A stretch of DNA of 64,000 nucleotides from Jilunia laotingensis (GTDB taxonomy: Bacteria; Bacteroidota; Bacteroidia; Bacteroidales; Bacteroidaceae): contig NZ_JACRTF010000001.1 of assembly GCF_014385165.1 (NCBI RefSeq), positions 1,612,001 to 1,676,000 of the forward strand, in the 5' to 3' direction. The notes below the pieces were generated by a model. The model was not told where the DNA came from and made no database searches. It worked only from the letters and a program-made list of their open reading frames with translations. A program made the position numbers and the translations under genes. Positions 1-9,232 of this stretch are shown piece by piece (position 1 is the stretch's first letter; every line of letters starts with the position of its first letter).

Positions 1-813
1 ATTGCAGGACATAGTGCTGCAATGCTGGCCGATGCGGTTCATTCGTTATCGGACTTTGTTACGGATATCATAGTGATCGTCTTTGTGCGTATTTCTAACA
101 AACCGGAAGATAAAGATCACGATTACGGGCACGGGAAGTATGAAACGCTTGCCACTGCCATCATCGGGATATTGTTGCTAGGCGTGGGAGTTGGAATTTT
201 TTGGAACGGGGCTTCCTCCATTTACGGTGTTTTCCATGGCAAGCAGCTTGAAGCACCGGGTATGTTGGCGTTGGTGGCAGCTTTGGTTTCGATTGTATTG
301 AAAGAGATTTTGTATCAGTACACTGCCATCAAAGGGCGTAAACTCAATTCTCAGGCAGTAGTGGCCAATGCTTGGCATCACCGGAGTGATGCCCTCTCGT
401 CCATAGGTACGACTATCGGTATCGGTGGAGCCATATTGCTGGGAGACAAATGGAGAGTCCTTGATCCGATAGCGGCAGTAGTGGTCAGTATTTTCATTAT
501 AAAGGTGGCTATACAGTTGCTCATCCCCTGTGTGGATGAATTGTTGGAAAAGTCTTTGCCGGATGAGGTCGAGAAGGAGATCGAACAGGCGGTATTGTCG
601 TTTCCCGGAGTAAGCCAACCCCATCATCTCCGTACACGGAGAATCGGAAGTCAATATGCTATCGAGTTGCATATACGCATGGACGGTGGGATTTCTTTGA
701 ATGAAGCCCATCATACTGCAACCGAAATAGAGAATAAACTGAGAGAAATGTTCGGCAAGGGGACGCATGTGGGAATACATGTGGAACCGGTGAAAAGAGA
801 GAAGATAGAATGA
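1..813 (+). CDS. Cation diffusion facilitator transporter (5' end cut off)
   Basis: This is a cation diffusion facilitator (CDF) family membrane transporter, which exports divalent metals such as Zn, Fe or Mn by proton antiport across the inner membrane. The frame is open to the left window edge (IAGHSAAM precedes the first Met at 22), so the N-terminal helix is missing. Visible are the metal-site motif HSLSD near the edge, the matching HHRSD in a later helix, several hydrophobic helices (for example residues 45-65 and 80-96 from the Met) and a C-terminal cytoplasmic domain with HLRTRRIG and a HIHVEP ending typical of the family dimerisation domain. Metal specificity cannot be read from sequence alone. 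The next gene follows after 45 bp on the same strand. Confidence 0.9.
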   Translation: MAGHSAAMLADAVHSLSDFVTDIIVIVFVRISNKPEDKDHDYGHGKYETLATAIIGILLLGVGVGIFWNGASSIYGVFHGKQLEAPGMLALVAALVSIVLKEILYQYTAIKGRKLNSQAVVANAWHHRSDALSSIGTTIGIGGAILLGDKWRVLDPIAAVVVSIFIIKVAIQLLIPCVDELLEKSLPDEVEKEIEQAVLSFPGVSQPHHLRTRRIGSQYAIELHIRMDGGISLNEAHHTATEIENKLREMFGKGTHVGIHVEPVKREKIE

Positions 814-858
814 AGAGAAAAGAATTAAGAGAGGGTGGTAAGTAAAAAATAGGGTATT

Positions 859-1866
859 GTGGAAAGTATTTTAGTAACAGGAGCAAGCGGATTTATCGGT
901 AGCTTTATAGTCGAAGAGGCTTTAAAGCGAAAATTCGGTGTATGGGCAGGTATCCGTTCGACAAGCAGTAAGAAATATCTTCGCAGCCGTAAGATTCATT
1001 TTCTGGAACTGGATTTTGCACATCCTAACGAGTTGCGGGCACAGCTGTCAGGTCATAAAGGCACGTACAATAAGTTCGATTATATTGTCCATTGTGCCGG
1101 CTTGACCAAGTGCCGGGACGAGAAGGAGTTCGAACTTGTCAATTATCTGCAAACGAAATATTTTATCGATACGTTGAAGGAACTGAATATGGTTCCGAAA
1201 CAGTTCATCTATATCAGTACACTGAGTGTTTTCGGACCGATTCATGAGGAGGACTACCGTCCAATACGCGAAAAAGACATACCTGTGCCGAATACCGCTT
1301 ATGGATTGAGCAAGCTGAAGGCCGAATTGTATATACAGAGCGTTCCCGGATTCCCTTATGTCTTTTATCGTCCGACCGGGGTTTATGGTCCTCGTGAGAT
1401 GGATTACTTCCTGATGGCGAAATCCATTGCCCGGCATATGGATTTCTCCGTTGGCTTCAAACGTCAGGATTTGACTTTCGTCTACGTGAAGGATATTGTG
1501 CAGGCCGTTTTTCTCGGAATTGAGAAACAGGTGTCCCGTCGAGCTTACTTTTTGTCGGATGGAAACGTATATAAAAGCCGTACTTTTTCCGATTTGATAC
1601 AAAAAGAATTGGGGAATCCGTTTGTTATTCGCATGAAATGCCCGTTAATTGTCCTTAAAGTAGTATCTTTGCTCGCTGAATTCATTGCTGCCCGTTTCGG
1701 GAAGCCCAGTACGTTGAATTCGGATAAGTATAAGATAATGAAACAAAGAAACTGGCAATGTGACATCACTCCAGCGATGAAGGAATTAGGATACGTACCG
1801 GAATACGATCTGGAAAGAGGAGTGAAAGAGGCAATTGCTTGGTATAAGAATGAAGGATGGCTCTAG
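859..1866 (+). CDS. NAD-dependent epimerase/dehydratase (extended SDR)
   Basis: This is an extended short-chain dehydrogenase/reductase with a Rossmann fold. The nucleotide-binding motif TGASGFIG lies at residues 7-14 and the catalytic pair YGLSK at Tyr148/Lys152, with a Ser-rich strand (YISTLSVFG) before it. The length of 335 aa is normal for the family. The start is GTG at 859; no ATG in frame lies close enough to keep the Rossmann motif. The gene overlaps the following PAP2-type gene by 10 bp, so the two are translationally coupled. Extended SDRs of this kind act on nucleotide sugars or, as with bacterial ceramide reductases, on lipids. The pairing with a lipid phosphotransferase-like gene makes a lipid role attractive, but that is inference. 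Confidence 0.85.
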   Translation: MESILVTGASGFIGSFIVEEALKRKFGVWAGIRSTSSKKYLRSRKIHFLELDFAHPNELRAQLSGHKGTYNKFDYIVHCAGLTKCRDEKEFELVNYLQTKYFIDTLKELNMVPKQFIYISTLSVFGPIHEEDYRPIREKDIPVPNTAYGLSKLKAELYIQSVPGFPYVFYRPTGVYGPREMDYFLMAKSIARHMDFSVGFKRQDLTFVYVKDIVQAVFLGIEKQVSRRAYFLSDGNVYKSRTFSDLIQKELGNPFVIRMKCPLIVLKVVSLLAEFIAARFGKPSTLNSDKYKIMKQRNWQCDITPAMKELGYVPEYDLERGVKEAIAWYKNEGWL

Positions 1867-2822
1867 ATTTATTTAAACGTGTAGAATCCCGAAAGGGGCT
1901 GTTCGCAGTTGAGAAGGTAACACTGATATATAATCTGTTAACTTCCATATTGATTCTGTTCCTTTTCCAACGGATGGATCATCCTTGGCATATGTTGCTG
2001 GATAGGGCGATGATAGCGGGAATGACATTTCTTTTGATGTACCTGTACCGTCTGGCTCCTTGCAAGTTTTCCGCGTTTGTGCGTATTGCCGTCCAGATGA
2101 GTTTACTCTCTTACTGGTATCCGGATACATATGAGTTCAACCGTTTCTTCCCGAATCTCGATCATATTTTCGCTTCGGTGGAACAATGGTTGTTCGGTAC
2201 GCAACCGGCTCTTCATTTCTGCTACCTGTTGCCCCATCAATGGGTTAGTGAAGCGTTTAACATGGGATACTTCTCTTACTATCCGATGATTCTTGTCGTT
2301 ACGATGTTCTATTTCATTTTCCGTTTCGATTTGTTTGAGAAGCTCTCGTTCGTATTGGTTACCTCTTTTTTCATTTATTATCTGATTTATATTTTCATCC
2401 CAGTTGCCGGTCCACAATATTATTTCCCGGCCATCGGGCTGGATCGTGTCGACCAGGGAGTCTTTTGTGCTATTGGCGATTATTTCAATCATCATCAGGA
2501 ATTATTGCCCGGTCCGGGATATCAGCATGGATTCTTCTATAACCTCGTGGAAGGTTCTCAACAAGTAGGTGAACGACCTACGGCAGCTTTCCCCAGTTCT
2601 CATGTCGGTATTTCCACCCTATTGATGATCATGGCATGGCGTGGCAGCAAATGGTTGTTTGCTATACTGATGCCGTTTTACATTCTGCTTTGTTGTGCCA
2701 CGGTTTATATTCAGGCACATTACCTGATAGATGCCATCGCAGGATTCATTTCAGCATTTATTTTGTATGTACTTGTTACGAAAATGTACAAGAAATGGTT
2801 TGCTGTCCCTATGTTTAAGTAA
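1857..2822 (+). CDS. PAP2-family membrane protein (phosphatase or inositol-phosphotransferase like)
   Basis: This is a polytopic membrane protein of the PAP2 superfamily, closest in layout to the Aur1/IPC-synthase-like branch. Motifs seen are GERPTAAFPSSHVGIST (motif 2 with the catalytic His) and AHYLIDAIAG (motif 3, His and Asp) near the C-terminus, with about six hydrophobic helices. Members remove or transfer phosphate-linked head groups on lipids on the outer face of the inner membrane. Its start lies inside the end of the epimerase gene (10-bp overlap), so both probably act in one pathway. Bacteroides make inositol phosphosphingolipids, which makes that pathway a plausible but unproven home. 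A simple undecaprenyl- or lipid-phosphate phosphatase is the main alternative. Confidence 0.75.
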   Translation: MALDLFKRVESRKGLFAVEKVTLIYNLLTSILILFLFQRMDHPWHMLLDRAMIAGMTFLLMYLYRLAPCKFSAFVRIAVQMSLLSYWYPDTYEFNRFFPNLDHIFASVEQWLFGTQPALHFCYLLPHQWVSEAFNMGYFSYYPMILVVTMFYFIFRFDLFEKLSFVLVTSFFIYYLIYIFIPVAGPQYYFPAIGLDRVDQGVFCAIGDYFNHHQELLPGPGYQHGFFYNLVEGSQQVGERPTAAFPSSHVGISTLLMIMAWRGSKWLFAILMPFYILLCCATVYIQAHYLIDAIAGFISAFILYVLVTKMYKKWFAVPMFK

Positions 2823-2896
2823 CGGTTCTGTTTACATCTCTTTTTCTTGTATTCAATTTTGTTTCACGGAAATAGGATTGAATCGTTTAAATTGGT

Positions 2897-2904
2897 TATC
2901 TTTG
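2897..2904 (+). promoter_or_regulatory. Bacteroides -7 promoter element
   Basis: TATCTTTG matches the Bacteroides -7 consensus TAnnTTTG, 33 bp before the start of the Rpn-type gene at 2937. No good -33 TTTG is visible at the usual distance. Confidence 0.5.
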
Positions 2905-2936
2905 AAGAATTAAAGTAGAAGAAAGGAGATTGTAGA

Positions 2937-3854
2937 ATGAATCAAGACCAGTATATTCGTTTTGACTGGGCGGTCAAACGTCTGTTGCGGCATAAAGCCA
3001 ACTTTGGTGTACTTGAAGGATTTCTCACCGTACTCATAGGCGAGAAGATAGAAATAGTGGAAATACTCGAAAGCGAAAGTAATCAAATCGACATAGATGA
3101 TAAATTCAACCGTGTGGATATCAAAGCCAAAAACAGTAAGGGGGAAATTGTTATTGTAGAGATACAGAACACGCGCGAGCTGTATTATCTTGAACGTATA
3201 CTTTATGGAGTGGCGAAGGCCATTACCGAACATATTCATTTAGGAGAAAGTTATCAGGAAGTCAAAAAGATATATTCCATCAGCATTCTTTACTTCGATA
3301 TAGGAAAAGGAGAAGATTACTTGTATCATGGGCAGAACCAATTTGTAGGTGTGCATACAAAAGATTTGCTGATTGTAAATACTAAAGAGAAGAATGCCAT
3401 TGTCCCTAAAATGCCAGCCGAGGTATTTCCTGACTATTTCCTTATTCGTGTCAATGAGTTCAACAAAGTAGCTGTTACCCCATTGGAAGAGTGGATAGAG
3501 TATTTGAAAACCGGTATTATCAAGCCAGACACTCAGGCTCCCGGACTTGGAGAGGCGAGGGAGAAACTCAAATACTATAATATGTCTCCCAAAGAACGTC
3601 ATGCGTATGATGAACATGTCAATGCTATAATGATACAAAATGATGTATTAGGTTCTGCCAAATTGGAAGGACATGCGGAAGGACTAACGGAAGGTTTGCA
3701 AAAAGGATTACAAGAAGGACTGGAACAAGGACTAGAAAAAGGTCGTGTAGAAGGTCAGAAAGTTATAGCACATAAAATGAAACTAAAAGGCCTGTCTATT
3801 CAAGACATTATAGATTTGACAGGATTATCAAAAGAAGATATCGAAAACTCTTAA
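2937..3854 (+). CDS. Rpn/PD-(D/E)xK nuclease family putative transposase
   Basis: This belongs to the PD-(D/E)xK nuclease family often annotated as Rpn recombination-promoting nuclease or putative transposase (PDDEXK_2). The nuclease core shows Asp61 in RVDIKA followed by Glu75-x-Gln77 in IVEIQ, the E-x-Q variant of this group. Near residue 235 there is a run of EGLxxGL-type units, a low-complexity helical segment common in these proteins, and then a short C-terminal segment (GLSIQDIIDLTGLS) that looks like a small helix-turn-helix. The protein is full length at 305 aa. Despite the transposase label, such genes have no obvious terminal repeats and none are seen here. It stands alone with its own promoter and a strong terminator. 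Confidence 0.85.
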   Translation: MNQDQYIRFDWAVKRLLRHKANFGVLEGFLTVLIGEKIEIVEILESESNQIDIDDKFNRVDIKAKNSKGEIVIVEIQNTRELYYLERILYGVAKAITEHIHLGESYQEVKKIYSISILYFDIGKGEDYLYHGQNQFVGVHTKDLLIVNTKEKNAIVPKMPAEVFPDYFLIRVNEFNKVAVTPLEEWIEYLKTGIIKPDTQAPGLGEAREKLKYYNMSPKERHAYDEHVNAIMIQNDVLGSAKLEGHAEGLTEGLQKGLQEGLEQGLEKGRVEGQKVIAHKMKLKGLSIQDIIDLTGLSKEDIENS

Positions 3855-3864
3855 GTGTTTTTTG

Positions 3865-3910
3865 AATCTCCCCCGGTCGACCGTTATTCTACAGGTTGCC
3901 GGGGGAGATT
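3865..3910. terminator. Bidirectional intrinsic terminator
   Basis: A perfect 12-bp inverted repeat (AATCTCCCCCGG and its complement, 3865-3876 and 3899-3910) lies between two convergent genes. A T-rich stretch lies on either side, so it probably ends both transcripts. Confidence 0.75.
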
Positions 3911-3946
3911 TCATTTTCATGTCGTTTGCTTTATTTTCATACCCGT

Positions 3947-6526
3947 TTATATATCCGGAGTAGGATTGTCTCCCGCGTCCGGATCGGCTTGAAGCGTTGT
4001 AAATGTGGCGTAACTGCTGCTGAAGGCGATACCGTTTTTATTGCGCGCGTACGTGCGGACATAATAATAAGTATATGTGCCCAATTTTTCAAGCTTGCAG
4101 CTGAACTCTGCGTTGGCATCTGTCGGGGAGGCTTTTACCATTATACCATTTTTTTCCGATGCTTCAGAGGTGGCATTCGGACTGTACCAGAAACCGGTTT
4201 CGGTGACTTCTGCCCCTCCGTCATTTGCGATACTCCCGGTCACGATGGCTTCATGCGCGGTAATGCTCTCTGTCGCTACGGAAGGTGCGTTCGGAGAAGG
4301 GACATAGCTGGTGATGGTAGTGAAGTAGATAGGCGAGCTATAGGCCACTCCGATGCTGTTACGAGCATACGCACGTACATAGTACAGGGTAGTGTAAGGT
4401 AATCCTTTCATGGAGGCACTGAAGATATCCGTCTTGTCTGTAGATTTCAGTATCGTTATCTCTTCATCGTCCAATGTAGGAGAAGCGATGGTCTGTGAGT
4501 AGATGAAGCCGCGTTCGGTGATTTCCAATCCACCGTTGCTTGCAATGGTGGCCTGTAATGTGGCATGGTCATCACCGATGACTGTCGTTTGTAAAGCGGC
4601 TACGGTTGGTTCGCTGTTCCTGATTGTTTTTAGGTCGCGTACCGGGCTATAGCTGATGCCATTCTTATTTTCAGCATATGCGCGGACATGATAGGTAGTC
4701 CCTTTTTCCAATCCATCCAGATTTGCTGAGAGCGTAGTTCCGTTCAAGGTAGCGATTACATTGGAATCATCCAATGTCGGAGTCGATGTTGTGGTACTGT
4801 AACAAACTCCTTGTCCGGTAATGGGTGTTCCGCCATCACTGCTTACCTCTGCCGTCACTTGTGCAGTAGTCTCAAAAATGTTGCTGAAAGAAAGGGCTTC
4901 CACGGTCGGCTTATAAGTTTGCTTTGTAGTAAACTCCATTGTTTCGCTGTATGCGTAACCGTTTTTATTGTGGGCATATGCCCTTACATAATATTGCGTA
5001 CCGGCCTTCAAATCGGTCAAGCGAAGGTTGATATTGCTCCCTTCGGAAGAGTCTTCCAGTTTAAGATTCCCTACGGTAGGAGCATGTAAAGCATCACTCC
5101 AGCAAATGCCTTTTTCGTCTATGTCTGCACCTCCGTTATTGGTAACTTGCCCTGTAATCGTGGCAAATGTTTCATCGATTCCACCGGCAACGGGTTTTTC
5201 AAGAGTGGGTGTCTTGGTTTGGCTGGTACTGAATTGCGCAGCGGCACTATAGTAAGTTCCGTCCCGTGTGATTGCGTAAGCAGTGATGTAATAACGTGTA
5301 CCTTCATCCAATGTCAATGTTGCCGAAAGTGTTGTCTGATCCTTAGATAAGGTGACATGATCACCGTCTATCCCCGGATGGGTAGAGAGCTTGCTATAAC
5401 AGAATCCTTGTTCCGTTACTTCCGTTTCGGCAGGTACATCCCTGGTGGCGGAAACTTTGGCGGTAGTATAGGTGATATCCGTTATCTGTGGTTGACCGAG
5501 TGTCGCTTTCTGTAACTTTTGGGTTGTGAACTCGATGGCGTTACTGTAGCCCGTTCCCTTTTCGTTGACGGCATACGCGCGTACATAGTACGTTGTATTT
5601 TCACTCAGTGCTTCCAGCGTAATGCGGAAGTCATCTTCCTCTTCCAAGGTTTCTTTCAGGTTGTCTGTTGTCGGAGTAGGATTTTCGATGCTGAAGCAGA
5701 ACCCGCGTTCGGTGATTTCAAAACCGCAATCATCCACGTTGGAGACTGTCAGATGTGCGGTAGTGGCGGATACTTCGGTTGCTGCTTCGCAGACGATCCG
5801 TGGCTTTTTTTCTTCCTGCGTGATGAACGTAGTGCTTGTACCGTATCCCGTTCCTTTTTGATTGACGGCATATGACCGTACTATGTACGTAGTCTGAGGT
5901 TTCAGTTCGGTAGCCGTCACAGTAAAAGCTTTCGCGTCTTTTGCTACTTTCACCTTCTTATCATATTCGGTCGGTTCGTCACCTTCTTTTGTATATATTT
6001 TGTAGCAGAACCCTCGTTCGGTGACATCATGCCCTCCGTTATCTCTCAACTCTCCGCCCAGCAATACGCTGTTCTCGGTTGTTTCAGAGGCCGTAGTGCT
6101 TCCTAATACGGGTGGTACACTCGAAAGCGTTTGGAACTCCTGTACATCTCCTTTGGCAATGCTCGTGCCGCTACTGGCATAGATGCAATAGTAATACGTC
6201 TTTCCGGATTGAAGACCTTCGATGACGGCTGAATATTGGTTATTGTTCTCTGTGGAGGCTACTGCCTCTACGGCATTTTCCAATGTCAAAGTGGACGATT
6301 CGGATACCAGAAATCCTATTTTGCACTCAGCGACACTGGCAGGATTCTTCACAGCCGTCCCGGTGAGGATGGCTTCAAAGCGTGTCAGTCCTGTAGGTTG
6401 GCTGGTGACCAGTGTAGGGGGATATACCATTGGCTCGTGATCCTCTTCGCATCCTGCTATGAGGAGCAAGAAGAGGACGAACCATAAGGTTTGTTTTAGA
6501 AATTGTTTTATTTTCATACTTGTCAT
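3947..6526 (-). CDS. Surface lipoprotein with eight fibronectin-III-like repeats
   Basis: This is a secreted lipoprotein with lipobox LIAGC (Cys26 from the first Met; the Met at residue 4, coordinate 6517, is an equally good start). The residues after Cys are acidic (CEEDHE), in keeping with the Bacteroidota signal for export to the cell surface. The rest is about eight units of 85-95 aa, each with a strand motif like TERGFCYS and an end like YYVRAYAxNxxGxxYS followed by FTT. This is a fibronectin type III-like beta-sandwich pattern typical of Bacteroides surface repeat proteins. No catalytic motif is seen; an adhesive or scaffolding role is a guess. It begins 11 bp after the BspA gene ends and is paralogous to the gene at 20096-23047. 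The transposon insertion upstream probably separates it from its original promoter. Confidence 0.85.
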   Translation of the reverse strand: MTSMKIKQFLKQTLWFVLFLLLIAGCEEDHEPMVYPPTLVTSQPTGLTRFEAILTGTAVKNPASVAECKIGFLVSESSTLTLENAVEAVASTENNNQYSAVIEGLQSGKTYYYCIYASSGTSIAKGDVQEFQTLSSVPPVLGSTTASETTENSVLLGGELRDNGGHDVTERGFCYKIYTKEGDEPTEYDKKVKVAKDAKAFTVTATELKPQTTYIVRSYAVNQKGTGYGTSTTFITQEEKKPRIVCEAATEVSATTAHLTVSNVDDCGFEITERGFCFSIENPTPTTDNLKETLEEEDDFRITLEALSENTTYYVRAYAVNEKGTGYSNAIEFTTQKLQKATLGQPQITDITYTTAKVSATRDVPAETEVTEQGFCYSKLSTHPGIDGDHVTLSKDQTTLSATLTLDEGTRYYITAYAITRDGTYYSAAAQFSTSQTKTPTLEKPVAGGIDETFATITGQVTNNGGADIDEKGICWSDALHAPTVGNLKLEDSSEGSNINLRLTDLKAGTQYYVRAYAHNKNGYAYSETMEFTTKQTYKPTVEALSFSNIFETTAQVTAEVSSDGGTPITGQGVCYSTTTSTPTLDDSNVIATLNGTTLSANLDGLEKGTTYHVRAYAENKNGISYSPVRDLKTIRNSEPTVAALQTTVIGDDHATLQATIASNGGLEITERGFIYSQTIASPTLDDEEITILKSTDKTDIFSASMKGLPYTTLYYVRAYARNSIGVAYSSPIYFTTITSYVPSPNAPSVATESITAHEAIVTGSIANDGGAEVTETGFWYSPNATSEASEKNGIMVKASPTDANAEFSCKLEKLGTYTYYYVRTYARNKNGIAFSSSYATFTTLQADPDAGDNPTPDI

Positions 6527-6537
6527 AGAACTATCGG

Positions 6538-8295
6538 TTAATGATTAATCAGCACCTTTTGTCCTTCGAGGAAATAAATGCCGTCTTCCAGATCGGTCAC
6601 GGTATTGGTTCCTTCTTGTAACTCAAGGGTACGGATTGTGCGGCCGGCTGCATCATACAAGTTGATTATACGGCTTTTGTTGCTTTCGATCGAAAGTATG
6701 CCGTTGTTAGAAGTTGCTTTGACTGCTTTGTCGGGAGCCATTAGCAGTTCCTCTTCAAGTCCGGTAATTCCTCCGTCACCGAAACTGATGCTGAAGAAAG
6801 GAGCTTGAGCAGCTTGGTTCGATGCAGGAGTGGCATAAGCATAAAAAGGCTGAATGCTTCCTCCATTTTTCACGAAAACACTTCCGGGTTTGTATTCATC
6901 ATACCAATTACCAATATTAAGCTGATAGACCGATTCGTTTTGTTGTACAGTTTGGTAAGTCGGAACAAGGTTATAGTCTTTCCCTTTTGCTGTTTGCAGT
7001 TTTCCCTCGGTTTCACTGATAAGTACACCGTTGGTTTCATCCTCACCAATGAAGTTAACATTCCCTGAGATATTGCTGCTGTTCGGGTACTTATTATTGT
7101 TCGGCATACAAATCAAGTAAGGCTTGTGAGCTTCGATGGTCATGGCAGCTTTCGGCCCCTCCGTGGTCATCTCGTACAGCCAGAACGGGCGAGTGCCTTC
7201 AATTTGCAACGCTTCGCTGCCGAAAGGAGCCAAAGGAATATTTTCACCACTATCGTAAGAATAACCGGTATAAATGAACTTATCTGCATCGAATGGCAAT
7301 ACGATGGTTTCCCATCCGGCTGCTTCTCCTACTCCGCTGGTCTGGGTAAAGCGGCGGTTATATGTGGCTTTCTTAGCTTTGAAGGCTTTGGGGATTTCGT
7401 AAACCTCAATCCATTTATTATCTTCTTCTTGGCGGCTGCTTGTTTCTGCGGTGAATGTATCGGCTATGCCGTTGCGGATGATATAGGTGGCATTTGCATT
7501 ATTACCAGTTATGCCATCGGGAATAAACAGGTAACGGACGTTACGGAATGTGTTTGCGGGGATTTCGATAGAAGCATTCCATTCTACTGAGGTGAACTCA
7601 GAAGAGCCAAAGGCCCCTGAACCGATTGTATTTAAGGTTGCAGGTATTTGAAGATATGTCAACCTATTGCAATATTGAAAAGCTTGGTCACCGATATCTG
7701 TAATTTGGCCTAAATGAACTTTCTTTAGTTGGCTACAGTAGTAGAATGCATATGTTCCAATAGTTTTAGTTACAGGCAAAGAGATTTCGGTAAGATTTCC
7801 ACAGGAGGAGAATGCATTTTCCCAAATAGTTTCCACTTTTGGCAATGAAGCGGTCTGAAGTTTTCTGCATTCGGAGAATGCATAAGATCCGACTGTAGTG
7901 GCTTGTGGTAGCGAAACGGACTGAAGTTTGCTGCATTCATAAAATGCATAATCTCCGATGGAGGTAACCTTTTCGGGGAATTGGATATTTTTTAGATTCT
8001 TGCATTCGGAGAAGGCACCGAACTGTTGGATTTGTCGTGTTTCATAATTCCATTTTTTACTATATTCATTATAACTGTAATATCTAAGATTATAAGATTT
8101 TTTTCCATTGACCTGTTTGACAGTGGCAGGCAATTGTACTGTTTCAAGTTTCTCACACCCCTGGAACATGCCCGCAGCAATGCTATCAATCCCTTCCGGA
8201 ATAGTGATGGATTTTAATTTGGAGAAGGCGAAGGCAGCCACTCCGATATGATTTATTGTAGAAGGCAGAGTGACGGTTTCCAATGTGTCACAATA
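6538..8295 (-). pseudogene. BspA-like leucine-rich repeat protein, 3' part (interrupted gene)
   Basis: This is the C-terminal three quarters of a BspA-type surface protein. The LRR_5 repeats of about 23 residues (pattern LxxIxxPxxVxxIGxxAFxxC) are clear from the first residues onward. They are followed by a beta-rich region and a C-terminal module (INLYDAAGRTIRT, then GIYFLEGQK) resembling the sorting domain of secreted Bacteroidota proteins. There is no signal peptide and no proper start: the frame opens at a TTG (8283) in the middle of a repeat and reads back through CDT into element DNA until a stop at 8320-8322. The matching 5' part lies at 19680-20058. The gene was split by the mobilizable transposon and is most likely non-functional. 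Confidence 0.9.
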
Positions 8296-8310
8296 ACTGT
8301 ATTTACAACC
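8296..8310 (+). repeat. Left terminal inverted repeat of the transposon
   Basis: ACTGTATTTACAACC is the inverted partner of 19665-19679, with one mismatch in 15. It sits at the point where BspA reading-frame homology stops. Confidence 0.75.
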
Positions 8311-8508
8311 GATTATTACTCAATATTTTATAGATAATAAGTCAGAAATATGGTTGTTATTTTTAATTGCACATTCTAAAAGGTGAAGATTTAACGCTTT
8401 TATTGATTATTAACTCAAAAAGGACATCAACTTGGGTCGTTTCTTCTCTTTTCCTTGCTATTCGTTTCCGATATTCCACTTTTGTTTTGGTCTATCTCAT
8501 ATGTACTG

Positions 8509-8516
8509 CAAAGGTA
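8509..8516 (-). promoter_or_regulatory. Possible outward promoter towards the split BspA gene
   Basis: On the minus strand this is TACCTTTG, a match to the -7 consensus, pointing out of the element. No clear -33 was found. The rest of 8311-8683 holds no recognisable gene and is AT-rich. Confidence 0.3.
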
Positions 8517-8683
8517 TTGATTTTTGTTTGATATTGCTCCTTGCTTGCTCCTTGTCGTAGATTAATTTTCACACAGGAATTTTTGTTCTCTTTCTATAGG
8601 GGCTTGAAACAATCCATTTATTGGAAACAATTAAAGACGGAGCTGGTTTGCCCCAGTGCTTTTTAAGAAACAGGGCAATTATT

Positions 8684-8962
8684 TTATCTCCACAAAGGCT
8701 CTTGTTCCCAATTATGAGGAAAGCCTAATAAACGAGTTCTTACTGATGGGTATTTCGATAAAAGCTGCTTGAAATCTGCAACAAAAGTGTTGCCCATAGA
8801 AATGGAGTTAAGCCAATACACCACATAGCAGAGTTGCGGATAAAGTGTTTGTTCACGGAACGAGAAATCCGTAATCCATGTGTTTGGCATACGCATAGGC
8901 ATCATTGGCTTGACAGGAAAGACCCGATTTGACAGTCTTGAATGATGGGCGCAGCAATTACG
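8684..8962 (-). pseudogene. Abi-family protein, 3' fragment
   Basis: The C-terminal end of an Abi-like (abortive infection, Abi_2 type) protein is readable here. From its 5' side it shows RNCCAHHSRLSNR, the family's RNxxAHHxRxW-like motif, then FPVKPMMPMRMP and ends with LLGFPHNWEQEPLWR, which is the typical Abi C-terminus. Upstream the frame hits a stop at about 8984 with no family similarity, so roughly the first two thirds of the gene are gone. The break lies about 20 bp from a terminator-like hairpin and near the IS5-type insertion, which may have removed the 5' part. Only the fragment is present, so no defence function is expected. Confidence 0.6.
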
Positions 8963-8982
8963 AAGTACGGGTCTGGGTACGG

Positions 8983-9027
8983 ATTAAAAGGCTAAGTGAT
9001 TATTTCCAGTCATTTAGCCTTTTTAAT
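8983..9027. terminator. Terminator-like hairpin
   Basis: The arms ATTAAAAGGCTAA (8983-8995) and TTAGCCTTTTTAAT (9014-9027) pair with one bulge, and the right arm ends in a T run. It lies between the Abi fragment and the transposase and could shield the IS from readthrough. Confidence 0.6.
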
Positions 9028-9204
9028 TATCTAATTTTTCCCCACATTTTCCCCACAGCTGTCTATTTATATATTTTAGAAACATATTTTTCCGTAAAGT
9101 TATGTACCTTTGTCGGCAAATAAAGATATTCTCGTCAAACAAATATAGAGGAGTTCTATAAATTAAAATATTGTAGTACAGTTGTTTATATGGTTCCAAG
9201 AGCG

Positions 9205-9212
9205 TAAATTTG
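9205..9212 (+). promoter_or_regulatory. Transposase promoter (-7)
   Basis: TAAATTTG matches TAnnTTTG, with TTGT at 9182-9185 nineteen bp upstream as a possible -33. Its position after 9182 argues that translation starts at 9233 rather than at the earlier ATG. Confidence 0.5.
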
Positions 9213-9232
9213 CAGAAAATAAGAATTTTATA

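Noticed and set aside
2937..3854. Insertion sequence around the Rpn-type gene
   Set aside because: No terminal inverted repeats or target duplication were seen; the gene has its own promoter and terminator.
3896..4402. 168-codon frame on the plus strand
   Set aside because: It is antisense to the repeat lipoprotein and starts inside a terminator hairpin.
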